A DNA stretch of 47,247 bases from positions 1-47,247 of IMG/VR virus record IMGVR_UViG_3300017917_003119; one strand, given 5' to 3'. The DNA comes from a virus. Both the position numbers and the translations under genes were made by a program. A model generated the notes under the pieces. The model made no database searches. It saw only the letters and a program-made list of their open reading frames with translations, and was not told the origin of the DNA. Of the stretch, positions 31,638 to 40,540 are shown piece by piece. The stretch's first letter is position 1. Each line of letters begins with the position of its first letter.

Positions 31638-32971
31638 GAACATACGATAAAAGAATTGGTTTTATAGTAAGCAGCCAAACACTTATTCCACACGGTGGTA
31701 TTGGGCAGTTTGCAAAAAGTTTCTGTGAATTAATGGAAGAACATAACATAAAAGTTGATATAATTACAGACAAAGATCCACAGGATAAAACATTTGTAAA
31801 GTCATTAAAAGCTAATATTATAAGCCCACAAGAATCATTACCATATACAATCCATAATAATATTTTTATGTATGGAGATACATTTTGTTATGAACGTATG
31901 GCTAACTTTCGTAATGCTATTATACAAGCTTTAGAACATAACTTATATGATATATTCATTTGTAACACTTATGAAAGCGTACAGGTTGCAAGTACAATGG
32001 GTCTAGAGGATGTTGTACAAATCATTGCGTACACACATTTAGAAAGCCAAATGTTTAATGATACCAAGAATCCATTTCTAGCAAGTACAAACGAAATGAT
32101 GCGTAAACAACTTGAATGCTATGGTTTTTATATCGGTACACAAAGCAAATTTAATCAATTATCTATGAACAATGACGCTTGGCATCTTCCTATACCTATT
32201 ACTGAGCGTGGGTTGTTACAAGAACATCATGAACCACGAGAAGGTGTATTGTTTATTGGGCGTTGGGAAGAAGGTAAAAACCCAGAACTTTTTATTGATT
32301 TGATTGAACAAACTAAATTGCCAGCAAAAGTAATGACCAGTCCAAATGGTGTTAAAAAGTTTGAAGAACGTTTAAAGAAACTGGGAGTAAAATATGATGT
32401 TCGTGCTAGTATAATTGGACAAGAAAAAGTAGATTTTATTACAAGTGCTAGAGTCTCTTTTAATCCTAGCACAGTAGAAAGTTATGGTATGGCATTTTAT
32501 GAACAGATGATACAGATGCCTACAGTAGCATTAGAAAATCAACGATGGACTAAAAACTTTGATAGCCGTCATTATTTTACAGTAAATAAGAAAAATATGG
32601 CAAAAACTGTGTTAGATTTGTACAATAATGTTCCTGATGCTAAAACATGGTATAGTAATGGAATATTAGAATCATATCGTAACAGAGAAAATGAGGTGTT
32701 TCATAAATGGTCAACATGTTTTAATGACTTTAAATCCAAACAAAGCAATAGCAACACAGCATTAATTTGTAACTTTAACACAGTTAATCATCAGGATTTT
32801 ATAAGTTCTTTGAAAAGAAAATTGATATGCATTGATGATGTGCGTAGTGTATTAACAAACAAACATAAATTTCGTATTATATACACTAACAAAGATACAT
32901 GGCTTACAAAAGACCCAACCTTTAAACCACATGAAACATTTGAAGAAAACAATTTATTTTTTACTGAATAG
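31634..32971 (+). CDS. Glycosyltransferase (GT4-like)
   Basis: A 445-residue protein with a GT-B layout: RIGFIVSSQTLIPHGGIGQF at the N-terminus (acceptor-side Rossmann half with the G-G-x-G-x-F loop), GVLFIGRWEEGKNPELFIDL in the linker, and STVESYGMAFYEQMIQMPTV as the E-x7-E donor loop. The last 100 residues form an extra polar extension. Nucleotide-sugar donor and acceptor are unknown. It begins with TTG (31634), overlapping the upstream stop. A GalE-like epimerase follows at 8 bp, which may provide its sugar nucleotide. A second glycosyltransferase is at 22028. Confidence 0.82.
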   Translation: MRTYDKRIGFIVSSQTLIPHGGIGQFAKSFCELMEEHNIKVDIITDKDPQDKTFVKSLKANIISPQESLPYTIHNNIFMYGDTFCYERMANFRNAIIQALEHNLYDIFICNTYESVQVASTMGLEDVVQIIAYTHLESQMFNDTKNPFLASTNEMMRKQLECYGFYIGTQSKFNQLSMNNDAWHLPIPITERGLLQEHHEPREGVLFIGRWEEGKNPELFIDLIEQTKLPAKVMTSPNGVKKFEERLKKLGVKYDVRASIIGQEKVDFITSARVSFNPSTVESYGMAFYEQMIQMPTVALENQRWTKNFDSRHYFTVNKKNMAKTVLDLYNNVPDAKTWYSNGILESYRNRENEVFHKWSTCFNDFKSKQSNSNTALICNFNTVNHQDFISSLKRKLICIDDVRSVLTNKHKFRIIYTNKDTWLTKDPTFKPHETFEENNLFFTE

Positions 32972-32979
32972 GATAAAAG

Positions 32980-33804
32980 TTGAAAAAAATACTAATTACA
33001 GGAAGTTCTGGTTATATAGGTTCACATTTATGCTCTATGTTGGCAGACAAGTATATAGTCCATGGACTTGACATAGAAGATCCTATTGTTGAAATAGAAA
33101 AATTTTATAAAATTGATATTACTAAACCATTTATTTTTGATAATATTGAATATGATGCAGTTGTACATTTGGCAGCTTTAGTAAATGTAGGAGAAAGCGA
33201 ACGTAGGCCTATAAGTTATTACATAACTAATTTAAACGGTACTATGAATGTAATTAATAAATTAAAAACAAAAAATTTTATTTTTTCAAGTACAGGAGCA
33301 GCAAAATTTTGTGAAAGTGTTTATGGAGTAAGTAAACGCGGAGCAGAAGATATTGTAAAATCCTATAGTGAAAATGCTAACATGGATTACACTATTTTTA
33401 GATTTTATAATGTAATTGGGTCTAGTGTGACCTATCCCAAAAATCCAGATGGGTTGTTTTATAATTTATTACGTGCAAAAGAAACAGGGTTATTTAATAT
33501 TTACGGTGATGATTATGATACAAAAGATGGTACATGTGTAAGAGATTATTTACATGTGATTGAAGTTTGCAATTCAATTATGTTAGCAATAGAAAAACCA
33601 TCTAATAGTATTGAATGTTTAGGTCATGGTGTAGGTTATACTGTTAAAGAAATGGTTGATATTTTTAAGCTTGTAAATAATTGTAATTTTGATGTTGAAT
33701 ATGTAGAACGTAGGAAAGGTGACATTGGATATTATGTGTTAGATAATGTTTCACCATATATGAAAAATATGTTTTCTATAGTTGACTTATGTAAAATAGT
33801 TTAA
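32980..33804 (+). CDS. NAD-dependent sugar-nucleotide epimerase (GalE-like)
   Basis: A 274-residue short-chain dehydrogenase-type epimerase. TGSSGYIGSHL carries the G-x-x-G-x-x-G NAD loop, VVHLAALVNVGES follows, FSSTGAAK gives the S/T region, and YGVSKRGAED supplies the Y-x-x-x-K catalytic pair. It starts with TTG (32980). UDP-glucose 4-epimerase-like enzymes interconvert UDP-sugars; the protein is shorter than GalE (about 340), so it may be another nucleotide-sugar epimerase. It probably feeds the glycosyltransferase upstream. Its stop overlaps the end of the convergent gene at 33801. Confidence 0.85.
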   Translation: MKKILITGSSGYIGSHLCSMLADKYIVHGLDIEDPIVEIEKFYKIDITKPFIFDNIEYDAVVHLAALVNVGESERRPISYYITNLNGTMNVINKLKTKNFIFSSTGAAKFCESVYGVSKRGAEDIVKSYSENANMDYTIFRFYNVIGSSVTYPKNPDGLFYNLLRAKETGLFNIYGDDYDTKDGTCVRDYLHVIEVCNSIMLAIEKPSNSIECLGHGVGYTVKEMVDIFKLVNNCNFDVEYVERRKGDIGYYVLDNVSPYMKNMFSIVDLCKIV

Positions 33805-34355
33805 ATATATTGTTTAACAAACTGTAAAAATGATTTTTTAGTTTTTGGCGGCGGACCTTTAATTAATCCATGTTGCTTGTGAATAGCTTTGTAGTTAACT
33901 AATCTGCTGACTAATTGATAACCAGGTTTAAAAAATATAGCAGCAGGAACGTTACTCATGCGTATTATGCCTACTCTTTCTTTGCCTTGAGGAGCATCTA
34001 TTACTTTTTTGTCTCCTCTTTTAACTACTTGTAACCAAGCATTTGGTTTTAACTTTACTACAAAAACATATGGGGCTTCTGTACGGAATAATTCTTTACT
34101 TTGTAGTAAAAACTTAGCTGGATAAAACCATAATGCCCTACGACCATGTAATGCTCCAATATAATCTACAGTGAATTTAGGATCATCTACATCAGGCGTT
34201 TTACCAAATGTTTGTCTGCCACTGTATCCAAGTTGGTCAATATCTGAAAATCTTATAAAGTAATCATTTATATTACCACCATCCTTTTTGATAGCATAAA
34301 TGATTCTATCTTTTATTGGAGGCTGACCTTCTAATAAGATTTCACTTAATCTCAT
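33801..34355 (-). CDS. Tagged putative internal virion protein
   Basis: A 184-residue protein beginning MRLSEILLE, a clear match to the nine-residue packaging tag with L-L-E at 7-9. The body is basic, strand-rich and has no family I recognise. It has a segment YIGALHGRRALWFYP followed by PYVFVVKLKPNAWLQVV, and a basic C-terminus ending LQFVKQYI. The possibility of an ADP-ribosyltransferase-like effector was considered, since T4 packages such enzymes (Alt), but the R-S-E motif is not found. It is the last of three tagged minus-strand genes. Confidence 0.6.
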   Translation of the reverse strand: MRLSEILLEGQPPIKDRIIYAIKKDGGNINDYFIRFSDIDQLGYSGRQTFGKTPDVDDPKFTVDYIGALHGRRALWFYPAKFLLQSKELFRTEAPYVFVVKLKPNAWLQVVKRGDKKVIDAPQGKERVGIIRMSNVPAAIFFKPGYQLVSRLVNYKAIHKQHGLIKGPPPKTKKSFLQFVKQYI

Positions 34356-34356
34356 T

Positions 34357-35220
34357 TTACATTATAAAGATTTTACCAACACTACTAGCTAATACATCAT
34401 TAAATAGCATTTCCATATCACTTGCTAATATTTCACTAGCATATTGTCTATCATCAGTATCACGGTATTCAGGTTTGATATTCATATATTTTGTAGGATT
34501 ACCAAATACTTTACGACCATAAGTTAAATTAGTTGGGAATGGATTTAATGTTATCTTGCCAGTACCTAAATATTGAGCAAATAATTCATACATAAATTCA
34601 TATGGTCTACGAATTTGTCCTGTACGGCTACTACGCTGTGTTCCTATAGCATTGAATAATGCGTTGTATTCAGGAGTTAGTTCAAATTTTAGATTACTAT
34701 TTTGCTTATTACTTTGTTTACCTACCTTACCGTAATACTCATTTAATAAGTTATTGACTGTACTGAAGAAATGATTTTCAGCCTCAGTCCATTCACTCCA
34801 GCCTTGTTTTCTCCTTCTACTTGCTACTATGGCATGACCAAATCTATGTGCCATAACCCATGGAGTAAGCATAACTTTATCGTCACCTTTGTTACCAACG
34901 AACACTATAGTAATTGCATCTTCACTATCATCAAGTATTTGTTCGGCTTGATCCTTAAATATTTCTTTTATACCATTTGGCCCCATTTGTCCATACTCAC
35001 TATATCGTCCTGTTCCTGATAGATTACTAAAGAATAATCTAAAATCATATGGAGTCTTTTCAAAGAACTTTTGTGTTTTTAATTGATTCTTTGGATGGGG
35101 AACTAATCTTTTATCAGCACCAGTAAATGGTCCTGGTTTAGTAAAGTCACCAAATGTAGTGTACTTACTTAATGCCATCTCATCGACGGCTGATTCTCTA
35201 ATAAACTCTATAGCTCGCAT
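34357..35220 (-). CDS. Tagged metalloprotease-like protein with degenerate HRFGH motif
   Basis: A 287-residue protein starting MRAIEFIRE, the packaging tag with I-R-E at 7-9. WVMAHRFGHAIVA (121-133) has the spacing of a zinc H-E-x-x-H motif, but the catalytic Glu is Arg. A possible third ligand lies in YELFAQYL (211-218). This suggests a protease-like fold that may have lost hydrolysis yet still bind a metal or protein. It lies between two other tagged genes with 1-bp gaps, so all three are probably co-transcribed. The C-terminus (LASSVGKIFIM) is hydrophobic. Confidence 0.6.
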   Translation of the reverse strand: MRAIEFIRESAVDEMALSKYTTFGDFTKPGPFTGADKRLVPHPKNQLKTQKFFEKTPYDFRLFFSNLSGTGRYSEYGQMGPNGIKEIFKDQAEQILDDSEDAITIVFVGNKGDDKVMLTPWVMAHRFGHAIVASRRRKQGWSEWTEAENHFFSTVNNLLNEYYGKVGKQSNKQNSNLKFELTPEYNALFNAIGTQRSSRTGQIRRPYEFMYELFAQYLGTGKITLNPFPTNLTYGRKVFGNPTKYMNIKPEYRDTDDRQYASEILASDMEMLFNDVLASSVGKIFIM

Positions 35221-35221
35221 T

Positions 35222-36403
35222 TTAGTGGAACATTAAAAATTGATTTTGTACATCTAATCTTGGAGCACCTAAATCGCCATGTCCTGCTGGGAATACTACA
35301 ACATTCCATTTTGGTTTAGGTCCTTCTGGAATTTTAACCATTTGGTCATATGTGATGATACTATCTTTATCTATCTTATATTGACTAGCTAATTTATTTT
35401 TAAACTGATCCCATGCTTCACTACTTTTTACTACAGTTCTGCCATCTTCATCTTTAACATACTTACCTTTTTCATCAGTCTTAAATAAACCTTTGAAGAA
35501 TTCTTTTGGTAATGTTACAGCATCTTTAACAAACTGTCCTTTTTCTCTAGCAAATTTAACTGTTTTTACTTCTTTACTCTTAGCACCTGGGCTAAATTGT
35601 TTGACTACATTAGGTGGACTGTTTGGATCTGTTACTATCTCTCCCATCTTGCTATAGAAATAAAATCTTACATCAGGATTCATTTTAGCAACATCCATCA
35701 TTAAATCATAATAATCTTTACTAAAGAAATCACCTGCATCATGTATACGAACTAATAATTTAATACCTGCTTTATCTACTCTTGCTTTAGCTTGCTTTAC
35801 TTCACTATCAAACATCTTCATATAATCTACAGGATGATTTAGTAAGAAGTTTAGTGCCCTAGCAGCACTCATACTGCTTCCTGGAAACATTACATAACCA
35901 CCTTTTCTAGCATAACAATAGAGTTGGCACTCACCAGCACCTGGACATGTTTCTACTTCAACAAAAACTGGTTCACCACCTGCACTGGCTTCTTCATCAA
36001 CTACAATACCACTTAGTGCTGGTAATGTTAAATCATAAGTAATTGCACCTTCTTTTTTACTTTTAGCCATTTTAGCATTGGTTCCCAATATACTATTTGG
36101 AGGAGTAGTTATTTGATTGGCTAAATCATCTAAGTCCCATTCAGTATTATTATCGTCCATAGTAATTGCTTTAATATTACTAGCGTGTATAATAGGCTTA
36201 AATCTATCTGCTTTAGTCTTTTCACCCTTTTTAATGCGTGATAAGTATGCTTGTAACTCATCTTTGCTATATTGTTTTTGTGGGATATCAACCTTTAAGG
36301 CTTCATCTACTCCCTGTTGTTCGATATTTAAGGGAGTAACTGGAAAGCCTCCTAATGTTAACACACTCATTTTATCTTCAAATAGTATTTCATTGATTTT
36401 CAT
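35222..36403 (-). CDS. gp88-like protein with capsid-targeting tag
   Basis: A 393-residue protein. The N-terminus MKINEILFE fits the tag (L-F-E at 7-9), and GVDEAL (31-36) could be another cut site. The core matches the mycobacteriophage gp88 family: ETCPGAGECQLYCYARKGG (C153, C159, C163), VRIHDAGDFFSKDYYDLM and PDVRFYFYSKMG. The three Cys and His-Asp block suggest a metal cluster. Activity of gp88 proteins is not established. Its presence among packaged-type proteins suggests delivery with the DNA. It is the first gene of the three-gene minus-strand operon, divergent from the UV endonuclease gene. Confidence 0.75.
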   Translation of the reverse strand: MKINEILFEDKMSVLTLGGFPVTPLNIEQQGVDEALKVDIPQKQYSKDELQAYLSRIKKGEKTKADRFKPIIHASNIKAITMDDNNTEWDLDDLANQITTPPNSILGTNAKMAKSKKEGAITYDLTLPALSGIVVDEEASAGGEPVFVEVETCPGAGECQLYCYARKGGYVMFPGSSMSAARALNFLLNHPVDYMKMFDSEVKQAKARVDKAGIKLLVRIHDAGDFFSKDYYDLMMDVAKMNPDVRFYFYSKMGEIVTDPNSPPNVVKQFSPGAKSKEVKTVKFAREKGQFVKDAVTLPKEFFKGLFKTDEKGKYVKDEDGRTVVKSSEAWDQFKNKLASQYKIDKDSIITYDQMVKIPEGPKPKWNVVVFPAGHGDLGAPRLDVQNQFLMFH

Positions 36404-36475
36404 AGGTTTTTCCGTTGTACTTGATACTAAATAGTTTTTCTGTTAATATATATTGTATTTATCATAAAATGGCTT

Positions 36476-37525
36476 ATGTATACTAATCAAAATATCAAAC
36501 GAATTGGCTTTGCCTGTAAATGGGTAGAGATTAATAAAAAGAATGAAATCAGTAGCGTAGATGGTTACAATACTGGTGGCACTACTCATGCTTGGGCAAA
36601 ACGTCAAATACGTGAAAAGGCCGAAGAAAAAGTATTAGATGTTGCTAAACGCAACATTGTTAATACACATAACTTGATTAAGAAAGTAGGCACGCTTGAT
36701 CCAAGGTTGCGTATGTTACGTTTGACAAGTGACATGCTTAGTTTTTACACTATGGATGATTGGAAACTATTTTGGCAATCAAGCACAGTACGTAATTTAC
36801 TTGAACGTTGGTTCGCCCCACTTGGTGAAACTGCAAGAAAAAATGATGTTAGATTAAGTTTTCATCCTGACCAATTTGTTGTATTAGCAAGTGATAGGCC
36901 TGAGGTAGTAAATAAAAGTATAGAGGAGTTTGAATATCATGTGGATATGGCCCGCTGGATGGGGTACGGACAAAAATTTCAGGACATTAAAATCAATGTC
37001 CACATCTCGGGTAGAGCAGGTGTCGAAGGTTTTAGACAAGCCTATGCGAGATTGTCCGACGAAGCCCGCAGTAGTATTACAATTGAAAACGAAGAAATAA
37101 GCTATGGACTCATTGACTGTCTTCAACTTAGTGATATTATTCCTATTGTTCTTGATATACATCATCATTGGATTCGTGAAGGTGAATATATCTCCCCAAG
37201 AGATGATCGTGTTAAAAGGGTTATCGATAGTTGGCGCGGGGTGCGCCCTACTTGCCATTATTCTGTCAGTAGAGAAGATATCTTGGTTAACCACTGTGTT
37301 CATACACTTCCCAATCATAAGGTTCTCCTAGAATCTGGGCACAATAAACAGAAATTACGAGCACACAGTGATTATTATTGGAACAATGCAGTGAACGAAT
37401 GGGCTATAGAATTTCTAGAAAACTTCGATATTATGGCCGAATCCAAAGCAAAGAATCTTGCTAGTTTTAAATTATATGAGGATTATATTTTAGGTGATCA
37501 AACAAACAAAAACAAAATACTGTGA
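36476..37525 (+). CDS. uvsE: UV damage endonuclease (UvdE/UvsE-like)
   Basis: A 349-residue TIM-barrel nuclease. Family motifs are NIKRIGFACKWVE at the start, LRMLRLTSDMLSFYT, LSFHPDQFVVLAS, INVHISGRAG, ITIENEEISYG, VLDIHHHWIRE and CHYSVSRED, which supply the His, Glu and Asp metal ligands. UVDE nicks 5' of pyrimidine dimers and other lesions, so it would repair phage DNA in sunlit water. From about 36930 to 37330 the codons shift to C/G endings. The ATG at 36476 follows the divergent promoter region; an earlier ATG at 36469 runs into a stop after five codons. The next gene overlaps its end by 32 bp. Confidence 0.92.
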   Translation: MYTNQNIKRIGFACKWVEINKKNEISSVDGYNTGGTTHAWAKRQIREKAEEKVLDVAKRNIVNTHNLIKKVGTLDPRLRMLRLTSDMLSFYTMDDWKLFWQSSTVRNLLERWFAPLGETARKNDVRLSFHPDQFVVLASDRPEVVNKSIEEFEYHVDMARWMGYGQKFQDIKINVHISGRAGVEGFRQAYARLSDEARSSITIENEEISYGLIDCLQLSDIIPIVLDIHHHWIREGEYISPRDDRVKRVIDSWRGVRPTCHYSVSREDILVNHCVHTLPNHKVLLESGHNKQKLRAHSDYYWNNAVNEWAIEFLENFDIMAESKAKNLASFKLYEDYILGDQTNKNKIL

Positions 37526-38288
37526 TAATTTTTTTTATTATGAAAATGATAATGTAATAGGAAAAAGTATAGAAAATTACGGTGAATATGCTCAACGTGA
37601 GCTTGATTTTTTAACTTCATTATTAAACAAAAATTGTGTAGTATATGATATAGGCGGTAATATTGGTTACCACGCTATTGCTTTTGCGTCTGTGGCAAAA
37701 TATGTTTATACCTTTGAACCAAATTTACAAAACTTTGATTTATTATTAAAAAATATAAAAGATTATAATAATATATGTCCAATCAATGCAGCAGTAGGGG
37801 ATATTGGGACTGTACTAAATATAGAAGAATTTAATACAACTCAACAAAGTAATTACGGGAATGTAAAAGTTGGTAAAGGTAATAAACAAGTAATATCATT
37901 AAAATTAGATAATTTTTTAATGCCACAACCAAACTTAGTCAAAATTGATGTTGAAGGCTTTGAGTATAAAGTAATACAAGGTATGAAAAATATAATTGAA
38001 TTGTGCAGTCCTTGGATCTATTTTGAAGCACACGAAACAGTTGAGTTACCCGAAATTATAAAGTTTTTAAATGATTTAAAGTATAATATGTACTGGTGTG
38101 AAGTTAAAAATTTTAATGAGAATAACTTTTTAAAAAACACAAACAATGTTTTTGCTAATTCTGCTACAATTTCAATTTTAGCAGTGCCCAATTATTTAGA
38201 AAAATTACCTTTAGACAAGGTATTAGACGAGAACGATACATATGAAAAGCTAAGTATGCGTATAAAACAACGTATTAAAGATAACTAA
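37494..38288 (+). CDS. FkbM-family methyltransferase
   Basis: A 264-residue SAM methyltransferase. VVYDIGGNIGYHAIAF gives motif I, VYTFEPNLQNFDLL the acidic strand 2, and LVKIDVEGFEYKVIQG the FkbM-typical D-V-E-G block. FkbM enzymes methylate hydroxyls on sugars or glycolipids. The GTG start at 37494 overlaps the UvdE gene by 32 bp and is preceded by a GAGG some ten bases upstream; no closer ATG exists before the conserved domain. It may be linked to the glycosylation genes upstream. Confidence 0.82.
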   Translation: MIKQTKTKYCDNFFYYENDNVIGKSIENYGEYAQRELDFLTSLLNKNCVVYDIGGNIGYHAIAFASVAKYVYTFEPNLQNFDLLLKNIKDYNNICPINAAVGDIGTVLNIEEFNTTQQSNYGNVKVGKGNKQVISLKLDNFLMPQPNLVKIDVEGFEYKVIQGMKNIIELCSPWIYFEAHETVELPEIIKFLNDLKYNMYWCEVKNFNENNFLKNTNNVFANSATISILAVPNYLEKLPLDKVLDENDTYEKLSMRIKQRIKDN

Positions 38289-38290
38289 TT

Positions 38291-38746
38291 ATGGGCATAT
38301 TTGATAAATTTTTTAAAAAGAAAGAAGAAAGTATAGTATCTCCTATACCAAAACAGGTACCTGTTAAAAAACCTGTTAAAAAACCTGTTAAAAAACCCAG
38401 AAAACAAAAAATAAAACAAGAAATAATTTTATCTGAAAAAGAAAAAGCCACAGTTGCAGGCGAGCCGTTCGTACAAATCCTTAAAGTTGAAATTGACCCA
38501 CAAAATATAAATAATGGATCTTTTGAACTAGATTGGAACGATAAGTTTTTACTAAATTTAGTAAAAGCGGGGTATAAAATTAAACCTGATGATACTGACA
38601 ATGAAATTGTAGACCGTTGGTTTCAAACAGTTTGTAGAAATATTGCTTTGGAAATATATGAACAACAACAAGCAGACCCAGAAAATCGTGATTTAAGAGT
38701 GATTCGTACCCGAGATTTGGGAGATGGAAGAACAGAAGTTTCTTAA
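38291..38746 (+). CDS. Conserved-looking phage protein with KKPV repeat linker
   Basis: 151 residues. The first 40 are basic and contain three tandem P-V-K-K units, the remainder an acidic helical domain with GSFELDWNDKFLLNLVKAG, DRWFQTVCRNIALEIYEQQQ and the end GDGRTEVS. A repeat-based linker followed by a compact domain fits a virion or regulatory protein. It starts 2 bp after the FkbM stop. Function unknown. Confidence 0.6.
   Translation: MGIFDKFFKKKEESIVSPIPKQVPVKKPVKKPVKKPRKQKIKQEIILSEKEKATVAGEPFVQILKVEIDPQNINNGSFELDWNDKFLLNLVKAGYKIKPDDTDNEIVDRWFQTVCRNIALEIYEQQQADPENRDLRVIRTRDLGDGRTEVS
38360..38395 (+). repeat. Three tandem 12-bp repeats
   Basis: CCTGTTAAAAAA is repeated exactly three times, encoding P-V-K-K in the linker of the gene at 38291. 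Such repeats can change in number by slippage. Confidence 0.9.
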
Positions 38747-38748
38747 AT

Positions 38749-38777
38749 TTGACAATAAATCCTTATTATGCTAAATT
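38749..38777 (+). promoter_or_regulatory. Sigma70 promoter for ParB-like gene
   Basis: TTGACA (38749-38754), a 17-bp spacer and TAAATT (38772-38777). The -35 box is perfect. It precedes the gene at 38819 by 41 bp. Confidence 0.65.
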
Positions 38778-38818
38778 AGCATTTATATTATTTTTTATTT
38801 ACAACTCCAAGGTATTTT

Positions 38819-40090
38819 ATGACATTACATGAAACAAAACAGAACCAAGACTTTTTTGATTCTCTACAAATTAATGTATTAGATTCGTATGAGTCTGTCC
38901 CTGTGATTAGTCAACAAGACAGGGCATTCAATGAATTAGACAAACGTCCTGACCAGCATGATGCTAAATCAGTGGAAACATTGGTTGAAGAGTTTTTTGA
39001 TGACCCTATCTGTAATGTCACAATTAAAAATCTTAAAAAGAATGGTAAATTTACAGTACAAAAAATATCAGATTGGTCATATGCTTTAAGCATTCCTCTT
39101 AAAGAGTTACTTAGTGCTTTGGCTGTACAAAGACCTATTGATAAAAAGCACCTAAAGAAAATTCAAGAAAAATATAATCCTCATAAAGTACAATTTGTTA
39201 ATGTACTTAAAATTAAATTTAAAGGTGAATATTTCTTATATATTATTGATGGACAACATACTGCAACAACGATTGGTATTAGAGCCAAGTTAGGACTTAT
39301 TGAAGGCTTTGGCATTGATAATTGGAAAGATGTACCTATTAACTGTCAAGTTGTAGAATGTGATAACTTTACTTTTGCTAGGGAACATTTTTTAGGTATC
39401 AACGGTGATGATAAATTAGAACTTGCACGTTTTGATAAATGGAAAAATATGGTACTGGGCAAACGTCAAGATAGTCCAGATGAAGATTGCGGTAATCCTG
39501 AATGGGAAGATGCATATGAACAACAGTGTATTCTTGAACAATATGGCATCTATCCTGTACACGAAAGTAATAAATCAGAGTCAGTAAAGCCAGGGGCTTT
39601 TTCCCGTGTTGACTTGCTTAAAGATATGAAACCTGAGGACTTGCATTGGATCTGCCAACTTCATCAGTTAAACTGGGACCATCTTCCTGTAGATGCTTTT
39701 GAGGTTATTCCTATGCGTAAGCTTAAGGAAAGAATGCGCTGCGATACTAGTTTAGATAATATTGAAGTTAAAGATTTTATTACACAACTTGCAAACATTA
39801 TTAAAAATACTGTTGGTACTCCTGCTAAATGGAAAAAATTAACAGAAAAAACTTATAAGCTTTATGTTAAAACTATTAACGGTGAGGATACTCCTAAAAA
39901 GATTAGTGTAGATGAAGATGCTTCGCTTGCCCTTTTGCTACAGTGTTATTATCGTGCAGGCGGAAAATTCAATAAAATTCGTAAAATGTTTTTAAACGAT
40001 TTTAAAGAGGGTGATTATGAGATGTTTGATGCACTTACTCTCGACGGAGAAAATGTAGATGAAAATCTAAAAAATATCATCGAACATTAA
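38819..40090 (+). CDS. ParB/sulfiredoxin-fold-like protein with DGQHTA motif
   Basis: A 423-residue protein. VQRPIDKKHLKKIQEKYNPH and FLYIIDGQHTATTIGIRAK form a ParB-like core, where D-G-Q-H replaces the G-E-R-R or G-N-H-R motif. In DGQHR-type phage and restriction-associated proteins the same motif binds a nucleotide or DNA. The C-terminal 150 residues are helical and charged. A direct activity cannot be assigned. The strong promoter upstream suggests early expression. The following gene starts directly after the stop. Confidence 0.6.
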   Translation: MTLHETKQNQDFFDSLQINVLDSYESVPVISQQDRAFNELDKRPDQHDAKSVETLVEEFFDDPICNVTIKNLKKNGKFTVQKISDWSYALSIPLKELLSALAVQRPIDKKHLKKIQEKYNPHKVQFVNVLKIKFKGEYFLYIIDGQHTATTIGIRAKLGLIEGFGIDNWKDVPINCQVVECDNFTFAREHFLGINGDDKLELARFDKWKNMVLGKRQDSPDEDCGNPEWEDAYEQQCILEQYGIYPVHESNKSESVKPGAFSRVDLLKDMKPEDLHWICQLHQLNWDHLPVDAFEVIPMRKLKERMRCDTSLDNIEVKDFITQLANIIKNTVGTPAKWKKLTEKTYKLYVKTINGEDTPKKISVDEDASLALLLQCYYRAGGKFNKIRKMFLNDFKEGDYEMFDALTLDGENVDENLKNIIEH

Positions 40091-40540
40091 ATGAATACCT
40101 GTCTTTATATCGGTATATATGAGGGTAGAGAAACATATATAAAAAATGGTATTTTTACTGAACTACATAGTAGAATGAAAAATTATAGTAGCGGGGGAAA
40201 CCTTATGACAATACACAGGTTATGTGTTTGTATACCAGGTCTAGACTATAAAATTGAAGCACTTGAAGAATCAGGTAAAAACCATTTTTTACCATACCGT
40301 ATGAAATTTAATGGTATGGATAGCACTGAATATCTACAATATAAAACAAGCCCAAAAGGATATACATTATTAACTTTAGAGTCTGTAATAGAATGGTATT
40401 ATAATAAAACTAAAAATATCAAAGGTTTATTTTGGGTAAAAGAAAAATACTTTCCAATTACTAGTGAGGATGACAACCTTAAATTATTAATGGAAAAAAT
40501 TAGGAACAATCCAAAAGAATATTTGGATATAAATTCTTGA
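40091..40540 (+). CDS. Possible GIY-YIG-fold (T5orf172-like) protein
   Basis: A 149-residue protein. CLYIGIYEGRETYIKNGIF followed by SRMKNYSSGGN resembles the Y-x-I then K-x-G and R-x-x-x-Y order of T5orf172/GIY-YIG nucleases, and EALEESGKNHF has an acidic residue in a fitting place. The evidence is weak. It sits directly after the ParB-like gene, and such pairs could form a DNA-directed module. Confidence 0.4.
   Translation: MNTCLYIGIYEGRETYIKNGIFTELHSRMKNYSSGGNLMTIHRLCVCIPGLDYKIEALEESGKNHFLPYRMKFNGMDSTEYLQYKTSPKGYTLLTLESVIEWYYNKTKNIKGLFWVKEKYFPITSEDDNLKLLMEKIRNNPKEYLDINS

Noticed and set aside
33801-34355. ADP-ribosyltransferase (Alt-like) identity
   Set aside because: The tag is similar to Alt but the R-S-E catalytic signature was not found.
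38360-38395. CRISPR-like repeat array
   Set aside because: The repeats are direct, without spacers, and encode a Lys/Pro linker in frame.
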